DNA of 5,543 bases from Candidatus Nanohalarchaeota archaeon (GCA_030635525.1 DAOVYR010000081.1:1-5543), one strand, 5' to 3'; numbered from the stretch's first letter, positions 1 to 4,940 are shown. Made by a program: numbers and translations. Notes: a model not told the origin generated them from the sequence alone.

Positions 1-28
1 CATATAGAGGTATTGTCTCTTTTTCTAT

Positions 29-64
29 GTATAGTTGATGTCGTTACTCGATGGACAACTATAC
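29..64. repeat. Hairpin 1 (9-bp inverted repeat)
   Basis: GTATAGTTG at 29-37 is the exact reverse complement of CAACTATAC at 56-64, with an 18-base loop that could form a small extra TCG/CGA pairing (41-43/49-51). The left arm is the same sequence that forms the outer 12-bp pair with 179-190, so the two helices exclude each other. Confidence 0.6.
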
Positions 65-115
65 CCTATGACAGGATCGTGGACATTCTAAGCTGGCGAA
101 TCTGTGATGCACGAG

Positions 116-145
116 ATGCTAAAATTGCATCGCAATTTTAAGCAT
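116..145. repeat. Strong 13-bp hairpin with three-base loop
   Basis: ATGCT plus AAAATTGC (116-128) pairs with GCAATTTT, one bulged A, and AGCAT (132-145) around the loop ATC. This is 13 base pairs with one bulge. There is no T-run directly after it on either strand, so it is not a typical terminator. It sits near the centre of the larger 27-190 element. Confidence 0.65.
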
Positions 146-150
146 ATGGT

Positions 151-180
151 GAAGACATTAGTCCAAATAGTTATGTCTTC
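151..180. repeat. Hairpin 3 (8-bp inverted repeat)
   Basis: GAAGACAT at 151-158 is the exact reverse complement of ATGTCTTC at 173-180, with a 14-base loop. Its right arm abuts and overlaps by two bases the outer repeat arm at 179-190. Confidence 0.55.
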
Positions 181-203
181 AACTATACATAAAACACAGT
201 CAC

Positions 204-236
204 CCTACAAATTCACGAACAGTCCTAGTTTGTAGG
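204..236 (-). terminator. Possible 3' stem-loop of the PHP gene
   Basis: CCTACAAA at 204-211 and TTTGTAGG at 229-236 form a perfect 8-bp stem with a 17-base loop. It begins one base after the stop codon of the leftward PHP gene. On the minus strand a weak T-rich stretch follows about ten bases later rather than a clean T-run. It could be a transcript end or mRNA-stabilising stem-loop, or another part of the inverted-repeat region to the left. Confidence 0.35.
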
Positions 237-237
237 A

Positions 238-891
238 TTAACGAAAAACCCGCCTAAACCGCTGCCAATACCAGCCCATAATAGACCCAATCCCCGTAAG
301 CCCGCAAACAACCTCAGTCCTCCCTGCGCGAACCTCATCCAAAATACTCGAAACATCACACGCACAATCAACAACACTATAAGAATTCCCAATCTCCCCC
401 ACCAGATGCGCATCACTCGACGCAACCATAGGAATCCCCCTACTCTTAGCCACCCTAAAAGCCATCCCATTACTAAAATACGTCCTCGAATTAAAAACCT
501 CAATAGCATCAAACCCTGCACTCTTGACCTCGCCCCGCACACCGGACGGATGAAACACAAGAGAATAAGGATGCGCAGCAACAGCCACCCCCCCGAGCGC
601 ATGTATCTTCGAAACAGTATCCTTCGCACTCATCCCGTGCTCAATGACCTCAGTGACCCCGAGCCCGAGAATATCCCCGTGCTTCGAGTTAACCTCGATA
701 CCGGGAATCACAAGCACCCCTGCCCTCTTCCCCGCACGAACAGCATCAGAAACAGCCTCGCACGTATTATGATCCGTAACCGCAACAGCATCAAGCCCTG
801 CCTCCTTCGCGCCCCTGGCAACCTCAGAGACCCCCATAAACCCATCATGTGAATACTTCGTATGCACATGCAAATCAACCTTCAACTTCAT
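238..891 (-). CDS. PHP-domain metal-dependent phosphoesterase
   Basis: A complete 217-residue PHP-fold protein, expected to be a soluble metal-dependent phosphoesterase; the substrate cannot be told from sequence, and stand-alone archaeal PHP proteins are mostly uncharacterised. Metal-ligand motifs appear in order: DLHVHT (H8, H10), SHDG (D16), VTDHN (D40, H41), PGIEV (E66) with H71, AAHPY (H107), EVFN (E131) and SSDAH (D160, H162). All usual PHP ligand positions are filled, so an active enzyme is likely. The length suits a single PHP domain without a polymerase or histidinol-phosphatase extension. I chose the ATG at 891 because homologues start just before the first His motif and a GGTG lies five bases upstream; an in-frame ATG at 909 (adding MADGVR) is the main alternative. 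The longer reading back to 948 adds an unlikely hydrophobic N-terminus. The gene is richer in G+C than its neighbours (about 50-53% in 60-base samples at 481-540 and 601-660). Confidence 0.9.
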   Translation of the reverse strand: MKLKVDLHVHTKYSHDGFMGVSEVARGAKEAGLDAVAVTDHNTCEAVSDAVRAGKRAGVLVIPGIEVNSKHGDILGLGVTEVIEHGMSAKDTVSKIHALGGVAVAAHPYSLVFHPSGVRGEVKSAGFDAIEVFNSRTYFSNGMAFRVAKSRGIPMVASSDAHLVGEIGNSYSVVDCACDVSSILDEVRAGRTEVVCGLTGIGSIMGWYWQRFRRVFR

Positions 892-920
892 CCGAACACC
901 ATCCGCCATAAAACAAACAT

Positions 921-955
921 AATAATATAATAATACAATCAAAAACATATAAAAC
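921..955 (-). promoter_or_regulatory. Candidate TATA region for the PHP gene
   Basis: On the minus strand there are two AT-rich boxes: TTTATATG around 946-953 and TATTATATTATT around 921-935. The first would place transcription start near 922, leaving a roughly 30-base leader before the ATG at 891; the second would place it close to the ATG at 909. Both are inferred from archaeal promoter spacing. Confidence 0.35.
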
Positions 956-1022
956 TCAACAACAAATATTCAAAAACAAAAAAACAGGCAAGTGACCAAA
1001 AGCAGCACTCAGACAACACATG

Positions 1023-1107
1023 CGCGCACTCAAGTGAAGCAAACAATTGACCTAAGTAATCACAGAACAATGCAGGTGTGCGCTTGAGCGAAGCGAAACG
1101 CACTTGA
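1023..1107. repeat. Imperfect repeats and hairpin upstream of the PC4-like gene
   Basis: This spacer carries two related GC-rich units, one at 1023-1044 (ending GTGAAGCAAAC) and one at 1078-1099 (ending GCGAAGCGAAAC), roughly 55 bases apart. TCAAGTG at 1030-1036 also pairs exactly with CACTTGA at 1101-1107. The second unit can fold by itself: CGCTT (1081-1085) with AAGCG (1091-1095), or GTGCG (1078-1082) with CGCAC (1099-1103). It could be the 5' leader of the gene at 1143 or an operator-like duplication. The function is unknown. Confidence 0.4.
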
Positions 1108-1128
1108 TGATCAACATTTCAGAAGGTT

Positions 1129-1135
1129 GGAGGGG
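1129..1135 (+). promoter_or_regulatory. Shine-Dalgarno site for the gene at 1143
   Basis: GGAGGGG lies seven bases before the ATG at 1143, a strong ribosome binding site that fixes this start. Confidence 0.8.
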
Positions 1136-1142
1136 AACATAA

Positions 1143-1379
1143 ATGGCATTTGACAAAAGTTTAGACAAAGAACAATTTTCAGAAACCAAAGAATTCGAAA
1201 CAACAAAAATAACAGTAAGCGTATACGCATACAACGAAGGCATCCCAAAACTGCAGATATCAAGAGAAAACCTCAACTCAAACACAGGCGAATACACATT
1301 CAGCAAACTGGGAAGAATGCAAAAACAGGAAATAGAAGCTATCCTGCCGCTGATAACCAAAGCAATCGAACACATGTAA
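1143..1379 (+). CDS. Small PC4-like protein (putative ssDNA/RNA-binding)
   Basis: A 78-residue soluble protein with no signal peptide. After a charged N-terminus rich in Lys and Glu (residues 1-20), a stretch of alternating hydrophobic residues (TTKITVSVYAYNEG, KLQISRENL, GEYTFSKLGRM) predicts three or four beta strands. A closing amphipathic helix follows (KQEIEAILPLITKAIEHM). That order, and the pattern of an IxISRE-like strand, GEYT, KLG, then helix, match the PC4/p15 coactivator fold, a family that binds single-stranded nucleic acid as a dimer. The strong Shine-Dalgarno site fixes the start and suggests good expression. It stands alone, with no operon partner. The PC4 assignment is my reading of the pattern; a different small beta-beta-alpha protein is possible. 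Confidence 0.75.
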   Translation: MAFDKSLDKEQFSETKEFETTKITVSVYAYNEGIPKLQISRENLNSNTGEYTFSKLGRMQKQEIEAILPLITKAIEHM

Positions 1380-1550
1380 AAAAACGACCACCCCCATCAG
1401 CGCAAAACCCGGCATCAGCAAAATAGTCCCGAATCAAGACCCCCTACAAATCATCCAGCGGACTGCGAACACTTTCTATCTAAAAAGCAGAAACATGGGT
1501 ATAACATGTATCTCACGGCATCCGCCACCAAAAAAAACATGACAAGACAA
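1380..1550. other. Non-coding spacer, nothing recognised
   Basis: No convincing gene, terminator hairpin or promoter is seen. The stretch downstream of the PC4-like gene is C/A-rich with a short direct repeat CATCAGC. The part from 1500 to 1550 may still belong to the decayed minus-strand gene region but shows no protein-like reading. Confidence 0.4.
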
Positions 1551-2001
1551 TTACCATGTAACATTTGCCATAAACGTAACCGTGCCAGTATAGGAACCTG
1601 CATAAATGCCGTATGGAACATCGATCCAGTAATACGTAGTCTCAACATCACCAGCCGAAATGACATGAAAATCTTTATTGACCCTCTCATAGTTCCCTGA
1701 CAGATCATATTTCTGGTCTGCTGCAGGATCACTTTCAAGACTCCAGATAACATTCTCAACACCAATCAGGCAGGGATAATTTGTAGTATTGCCTTCATAT
1801 GGGCTATACTGCTCATACACATCGCAGTCAAGGGAGCTGAATCAACAGGCACATTAAAAGGAGAACTTGATGTAATGATAATAATTCCGAAATTACCATT
1901 CTCAGGAATACTGATGAGGATGGTATAAAGTCAATCCAAGAATAATTTAGCGATTGACCAGGGTCGAAGCAAAGCATCAGGTCACCCCAATGACCAGCCA
2001 G
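1551..2001 (-). pseudogene. Decayed secreted/surface protein gene remnant
   Basis: Three successive minus-strand frames each read as plausible extracellular beta-sandwich protein. Frame one (2001 to about 1915) includes GHWGDLM and PGQSLNYSWIDFIPSS. Frame two (about 1930 to 1825) includes ILISIPENGNFGIIIITSS and FNVPVDSAPLTA. Frame three (1841-1551) includes DCDVYEQYSPYEGN, ENVIWSLESDP and the ending TTYYWIDVPYGIYAGSYTG then TVTFMANVTW, followed by a stop. The last segment resembles C-terminal repeats of archaeal surface proteins (tyrosine and tryptophan before a GxYxGTxTF strand), so the C-terminus is probably natural. Two one-base losses (or equivalents) near 1930-1912 and 1841-1815 explain the frame changes, and a TAA at 2002-2004 cuts off any N-terminus. 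There is no signal peptide in place. Sequencing error is the alternative explanation, but the missing N-terminus favours a true pseudogene. Confidence 0.55.
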
Positions 2002-2046
2002 TTATAAGAGTACAATCAACATTTTACAACACACATAATTTGGAGG
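2002..2046 (+). promoter_or_regulatory. Promoter and ribosome binding site of the gene at 2054
   Basis: TTATAAG at 2002-2008 is a good archaeal TATA element, placing transcription start near 2030. GGAGG at 2042-2046 sits seven bases before the ATG at 2054, giving a leader of about 25 bases. The promoter overlaps the 5' edge of the opposite-strand gene remnant. A small palindrome, GGTCA/TGACC (1980-1984/1991-1995, six-base loop), lies just upstream. Confidence 0.55.
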
Positions 2047-2053
2047 CAATATA

Positions 2054-2926
2054 ATGAAAAGACAGACATCAATCATTATTTTTTTGGTTACATTTGCACT
2101 CATCATATCCGAAGTTTCTGCAGCAAGACTCTTCATCGAAATATTGCCTGTAATTAAAGGATTAACTTATTTTGTCAATTATACAGAAACAGTTAATCAA
2201 ACACCACAGAAAATATGGACCTACTGGGAAGACAAAGGCTCTATCGGATGCACCAATAGGCTAAGAATCGACATATACAACAGTAGCATTGACAAACTTA
2301 AAAAAACACCCGAAGGATTTATTGATCCGCTGAATACAAGTAACCAAAACAAATTGCAATACACCGCGTGGAGCAAAGAAGTACTCTTTAGTCCGGGTGA
2401 AAATGATTATCTTGTAACCTACTGGTACCCGTTTAACATCTCGGGTAAATTTACAGGGCAATTCAGGCTGTATTCGTGCAATGAAATCTATGAAAAACCC
2501 CCTTTTGCTTTTGAAGTCTTGAAATGGCAGCAATTTCCGGAACCCGTAGATTCAGAAAAAATGTTTGAAAAGATTGCAATAAAAAACAATGATGAAAACA
2601 ATATAGAGATTACATTGAAATCCAGGCAGGATCTGAATAACCTACTGATACTACCCGCGAAATATCCGCGAGGATGGATTTTTGAATACGCAAAAATAGA
2701 CCAGCTAAAAAAAGGAAGAGAAATTAAAATACCCATGAGTTATATCCCCGGAATATGGGCACCAACAAACATCACCCTCCATTTTGTCACCGAGGATGGG
2801 ACCTACTATTTTGAAAAAGAATTTACCATTGAGAAACAACAATCAGATAACAGGATATTATTTGCAACAATCACCACGATATTTTTCATACTCACCATAT
2901 TCTTTGTGAAGTATAGGACACATTGA
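2054..2926 (+). CDS. Membrane-anchored secreted protein, unknown family
   Basis: A 290-residue protein I do not recognise by family. It has a clear signal peptide (KRQ then a hydrophobic core at 7-18, cleavage probably after VSA at 21-23). A large extracellular part (about 24-265) follows, then a C-terminal hydrophobic helix at about 268-285 with a short basic tail KYRTH, so it should face outside and be anchored at the C-terminus. The ectodomain looks all-beta: strands around RLRIDIYNSS (69-78), a SPGENDYLVTYWYPFNISG segment (113-131) and a second sheet-like region near 195-260. This is consistent with two Ig-like domains. Cys66 and Cys142 are the only cysteines in the ectodomain and could form a disulfide. 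There are several N-glycosylation sequons (NYT, NQT, NSS, NTS, NIS, NIT). A strong Shine-Dalgarno site decides the start. A surface or cell-envelope role is inferred. Confidence 0.85.
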   Translation: MKRQTSIIIFLVTFALIISEVSAARLFIEILPVIKGLTYFVNYTETVNQTPQKIWTYWEDKGSIGCTNRLRIDIYNSSIDKLKKTPEGFIDPLNTSNQNKLQYTAWSKEVLFSPGENDYLVTYWYPFNISGKFTGQFRLYSCNEIYEKPPFAFEVLKWQQFPEPVDSEKMFEKIAIKNNDENNIEITLKSRQDLNNLLILPAKYPRGWIFEYAKIDQLKKGREIKIPMSYIPGIWAPTNITLHFVTEDGTYYFEKEFTIEKQQSDNRILFATITTIFFILTIFFVKYRTH

Positions 2927-2996
2927 CACATTAAATGCGCACATACCTCTTTAAGCAGACAATATCCAATCAAAGATATATATGAAATACAAATAG

Positions 2997-3003
2997 AAAA
3001 AAA
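2997..3003 (-). terminator. T-run terminator of the KaiC-like gene
   Basis: On the minus strand seven T residues begin one base after the TAG stop, in a longer T-rich stretch (about 2983-3004). This fits a hairpin-free, U-tract archaeal terminator. Confidence 0.6.
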
Positions 3004-3004
3004 T

Positions 3005-3673
3005 CTATATTATTTTATTAACTAATTCCAAACCACGATTATTAATTCTTAGATTATACGCAACTTTAGGATTAAAAGAAGTATACCTGAGTTTATGAAT
3101 CTCCAGGGTTCTTATCGGGTTTTCCTCCAGTTCCAAAAATGAGAGGTTTATAACACCATCACACTCAAAGGACTCGCCTTTCCCAGTATCGATTTCATTG
3201 TCCTTAGTCTCACAGAGAAGCAGGCTACATCTGGATTTCTCCTTCAAAAAAGACATCAATTCAATCATCATCATCCTATATTTTTTCTCAGTCTCAGTAA
3301 ATAACAGGAGTTTGTTAACATTATCAATTACAAGTCTGTCAATTTGAGGATACTGTTTAAGAGTCTGCATAAATTTGACCAAACTATGTTTTTCAAGATC
3401 AATATGTTTGATATAAAATGTCTTATTTATGTATTTTCTGACATGCTTCAAGCTTTCGATACCGTCAGATGCCCTCAATAACTCCTCTTCACTCTCTGAA
3501 AACGAAATATAACAGCACTTCTCACCGCGGCTTGCACCATCAAGCAGGAAATTCAAGCCAAACAAGGTCTTCCCTGCACCCGAACTCCCAGAAAATAGCA
3601 CAACCGTGCGATCCGGAAACCCACCACAAATCAGAGAATCCAGATGTTTTAAACCAGTCGTAACTCTATCCAT
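3005..3673 (-). CDS. KaiC-like RecA-superfamily ATPase (single domain)
   Basis: A 222-residue single-domain ATPase of the KaiC/RadA-like group (COG0467 type). The N-terminus VTTGLKHLDSLICGGFP is the family hallmark (a T-G-x-x-x-L-D segment, then GG-x-P). Walker A is GSSGAGKT at 29-36. Strand 2 gives YISFSESEEEL at 55-65, where most KaiC proteins have FEES: the first catalytic Glu is replaced by Ser59, but Glu60 is kept. Walker B is RLVIDNVNKL with Asp117. A later HKLRYTSFNP motif fits the KaiC pattern at the subunit interface. There is only one domain, so it is not a clock KaiC; archaeal relatives are linked to signalling and regulation. The gene starts at an ATG with GGTGA four bases upstream and lies 22 bases after the 107-residue gene, so the two are probably cotranscribed. 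A T-run ends the unit. Its partner and target are unknown. Confidence 0.9.
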   Translation of the reverse strand: MDRVTTGLKHLDSLICGGFPDRTVVLFSGSSGAGKTLFGLNFLLDGASRGEKCCYISFSESEEELLRASDGIESLKHVRKYINKTFYIKHIDLEKHSLVKFMQTLKQYPQIDRLVIDNVNKLLLFTETEKKYRMMMIELMSFLKEKSRCSLLLCETKDNEIDTGKGESFECDGVINLSFLELEENPIRTLEIHKLRYTSFNPKVAYNLRINNRGLELVNKII

Positions 3674-3695
3674 TCACTCACCAACGCAACATAAT

Positions 3696-4019
3696 TCATT
3701 CAAAACAGGGCATATTCATATCTAAATCATCTAATTTTATCAACAAAAACTTACCACCATTCAAATCGAATATTTTCGAGTGGACCCGTTTCTTTAACTC
3801 TTGAACATTATTTCGCTCAAGAAATTTATTTGGAATCATTATACGGTTTCCATTACCCAATTTTCCGGTTGTCAGCACATCCTCAAGAACCGAACTATCT
3901 GTTGGTAAAACCGCAATATTTCCTGTTGATGCTCTTAACAGTTGATATTCATCGTTTTTTACTCTCAGAGTAAGCAACATCTCATCATCTTTTATATCAA
4001 ATGACTCTATTTCTGCCAT
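3696..4019 (-). CDS. 107-residue protein with AbrB-like stretch, KaiC partner
   Basis: A small acidic soluble protein without signal peptide or membrane segment; I do not recognise the family. The N-terminal part (1-45) is strand-rich (SFDIKDDEMLLTLRVKNDEY). Residues 50-100 contain TGKLGNGNRIMIPNKFLE, then a basic helix (LKKRVHSKI), then GGKFLLIKLDD. The run GxGNRIMIP followed by a short helix and a closing hairpin resembles the swapped-hairpin SpoVT/AbrB DNA-binding fold (GRxxIPxxxR), with one or more residues out of pattern. If right, it is a small DNA-binding regulator; if not, it is a dedicated partner of the KaiC-like ATPase next door. It precedes that gene by 22 bases on the same strand and is probably the first gene of a two-gene operon with its own promoter. 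The ATG is preceded by no Shine-Dalgarno site. Confidence 0.75.
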   Translation of the reverse strand: MAEIESFDIKDDEMLLTLRVKNDEYQLLRASTGNIAVLPTDSSVLEDVLTTGKLGNGNRIMIPNKFLERNNVQELKKRVHSKIFDLNGGKFLLIKLDDLDMNMPCFE

Positions 4020-4040
4020 AGTTAGATATACATGGTAGTG

Positions 4041-4058
4041 AATTATTTAAATATTTGG
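4041..4058 (-). promoter_or_regulatory. TATA element of the 107-residue/KaiC operon
   Basis: On the minus strand the run AAATATTTAAATAATT is centred about 30 bases upstream of the ATG at 4019. This places transcription start within a few bases of that codon, so the mRNA would be leaderless or nearly so. This is consistent with the missing Shine-Dalgarno site. Confidence 0.5.
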
Positions 4059-4104
4059 GTATGCCCGAGAATTGGCTTTGTCCCAGTTTACGATTGGTGA
4101 CATC

Positions 4105-4560
4105 TCAATGGAGCCTTATCAGTTCTCCTAGCCTTTCGTATTCATTATTAAAACCATACAAGCTGATGACTCCTGCCTTTTCAGCAGGTGTCATACTTAT
4201 CGTAGTATGAATTCTCACAAAGTTTTCTTCCCCGATCTGGTTCTGAATGAACTGTTGGAGCCTGGAACCTGAAGGTACCTTTTTTTGCTTCAATAGCAGA
4301 AGGTCATAGTCGGTTAGTGATTTTACGAGTTTTATACATCCCTTGTTTCCATTCCCGTAGTATGCTATTACAAGTCTCAACATAGCACCAATATTGTGCT
4401 TAGGTGTTCTTTGGTATAAATTCCGGAAAATGTACTCCTCAAGATCACTGATATCTAAAAAGCAGAGATACTCAAATAATAGTGCACCGTGTTTTACCAA
4501 GTCTTCAATGGTTAACTTCTGGAAGACGCCAGAAGCAAGTTCTACGGTTATCGTTTTCAT
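4105..4560 (-). CDS. 151-residue helical protein, possible truncated transposase N-terminus
   Basis: A soluble 151-residue protein, largely alpha-helical, with no signal peptide. The middle part, NIGAMLRLVIAYYGNGNKG then LVKSLTDYDLLLL and VPSGSRLQQFI, follows the pattern of the N-terminal helical domain of IS4/IS5-type DDE transposases: a helix with LRLxxxxYYxG, a motif about rejected targets, then PSxSRLxxF. A full transposase would continue for another 200-300 residues with a DDE domain, which is absent: the frame stops at 4105 and no DDE-like reading is seen down to 4020. So it is either a truncated insertion-sequence gene or an independent small protein that keeps this domain. The ATG at 4560 has no Shine-Dalgarno site but a TATA box about 25 bases upstream, suggesting a leaderless mRNA. 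The reading frame itself is solid; the family assignment is tentative. Confidence 0.6.
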   Translation of the reverse strand: MKTITVELASGVFQKLTIEDLVKHGALLFEYLCFLDISDLEEYIFRNLYQRTPKHNIGAMLRLVIAYYGNGNKGCIKLVKSLTDYDLLLLKQKKVPSGSRLQQFIQNQIGEENFVRIHTTISMTPAEKAGVISLYGFNNEYERLGELIRLH

Positions 4561-4580
4561 AGGGTTAGCAGTTTTTGAAG

Positions 4581-4588
4581 TATATAAG
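4581..4588. promoter_or_regulatory. TATA element, possibly bidirectional
   Basis: TATATAAG on the plus strand reads CTTATATA on the minus strand, and both are good archaeal TATA sequences. On the minus strand it is about 25 bases from the ATG of the 151-residue gene at 4560. On the plus strand it is about 20-25 bases from ATGs at 4603 and 4606. The minus-strand use is the better supported. Confidence 0.5.
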
Positions 4589-4602
4589 GTTATCTGACGT
4601 TG

Positions 4603-4886
4603 ATGATGTCGATTGAGGTTTTAGGAGAACAGTTGCAGGCGTTAAGAAAAAAAGCAAAGGATTTATAAGAGAAATGCTTAGTTGGATGTTTTCACAGGTA
4701 AAACCTCTCCAAAAAAAAGAAGCAGATGTTTTTTTCTCAACAACAAACAAGAATTTAATAACGATTTTACAACCCAACAACAATAAAACATATGATAGTA
4801 ATTCAGAGCAGATAACAACACAACATTACAATCTAAACGTGACAAGCATAGTTATATATGTAAAAAAATCCAATCCTTTAATATAA
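4603..4886 (+). other. AT-rich spacer with possible broken micro-gene
   Basis: From 4603 the plus strand reads MMSIEVLGEQLQALRKKAKDL and stops at 4666-4668. The other frame continues from about 4654 as KGFIREMLSWMFSQVKPLQ and on to a stop at 4884-4886. The two could be joined by a slip in the A-run at 4647-4653, giving a single protein that begins coding-like and becomes low in complexity (Asn/Thr/Gln-rich). There is no Shine-Dalgarno site. Apart from that, 4669-4850 is A/C-rich with short CAACAA runs and no recognised element. Chance reading is quite possible. Confidence 0.2.
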
Positions 4887-4887
4887 A
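4852..4887 (+). promoter_or_regulatory. TATA candidates for the gene at 4941
   Basis: TTATATATG (4852-4860) and TTTAATATAAA (4877-4887) both fit an archaeal TATA box. The second would start transcription near 4908 with a leader of about 30 bases; the first near 4882 with a leader of about 60 bases. Confidence 0.45.
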
Positions 4888-4925
4888 CAGACAAACTCTG
4901 TTTCTATAAATTGATAACAACAAAA

Positions 4926-4933
4926 AAGGAGGT
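4926..4933 (+). promoter_or_regulatory. Strong Shine-Dalgarno site for the gene at 4941
   Basis: AAGGAGGT, close to a perfect anti-16S match, lies seven bases before the ATG at 4941. It decides against an upstream in-frame TTG at 4911. Confidence 0.85.
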
Positions 4934-4940
4934 TTTAAAT

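Larger units (their letters stand above)
27..190. repeat. Nested inverted-repeat element (MITE-like or structured RNA)
   Basis: A perfect 12-bp inverted repeat bounds this stretch: ATGTATAGTTGA at 27-38 and TCAACTATACAT at 179-190. Inside it are three further perfect or near-perfect hairpins (29-64, 116-145, 151-180). No coding region of any length is convincing here on either strand. The outer repeat is compatible with terminal inverted repeats of a short non-autonomous transposable element; I see no clear target-site duplication at the flanks. It is equally compatible with the closing helix of a multi-branched RNA. It lies downstream of the PHP gene, which reads leftward into it. The inverted repeats are seen directly; either interpretation is inference. 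Confidence 0.5.

Noticed and set aside
6..24. AGAG/CTCT mini-hairpin followed by TTTTT at the left edge
   Set aside because: Only four base pairs with no visible upstream gene; too weak to call a terminator.
32..112. C/D-box small RNA motifs (TGATGTC, GTGATGC)
   Set aside because: No matching D box (CTGA) at a suitable distance, and the motifs fall inside the inverted-repeat arms.
225..629. A 134-residue minus-strand frame inside the PHP gene
   Set aside because: It is a Trp/Gly/Leu/Arg-rich shadow of the PHP frame with no domain-like pattern.
406..852. A 148-residue plus-strand reading frame opposite the PHP gene
   Set aside because: It is antisense to a gene with a full set of PHP motifs, and its composition (rich in Arg, Pro, Asn, His) is what the complement of that gene produces.
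1023..1107. CRISPR-like repeat units
   Set aside because: Only two imperfect units of differing sequence are present, with no regular spacer series and no cas genes in the window.
1479..1493. 15-base match TATCTAAAAAGCAGA shared with the 151-residue gene near 4455
   Set aside because: The match does not extend, lies in AT-rich sequence, and falls in unrelated contexts; chance is likely.
2261..2736. Minus-strand frames opposite the membrane protein gene
   Set aside because: They have no start signals or motifs, and the plus-strand gene has a signal peptide, anchor and strong Shine-Dalgarno site.
2950..3007. Read-through of the TAG stop of the KaiC-like gene into a short hydrophobic tail
   Set aside because: Reading the TAG as pyrrolysine would add a hydrophobic run of about 17 residues, but that run simply reflects the T-rich terminator, and KaiC-like ATPases are soluble.
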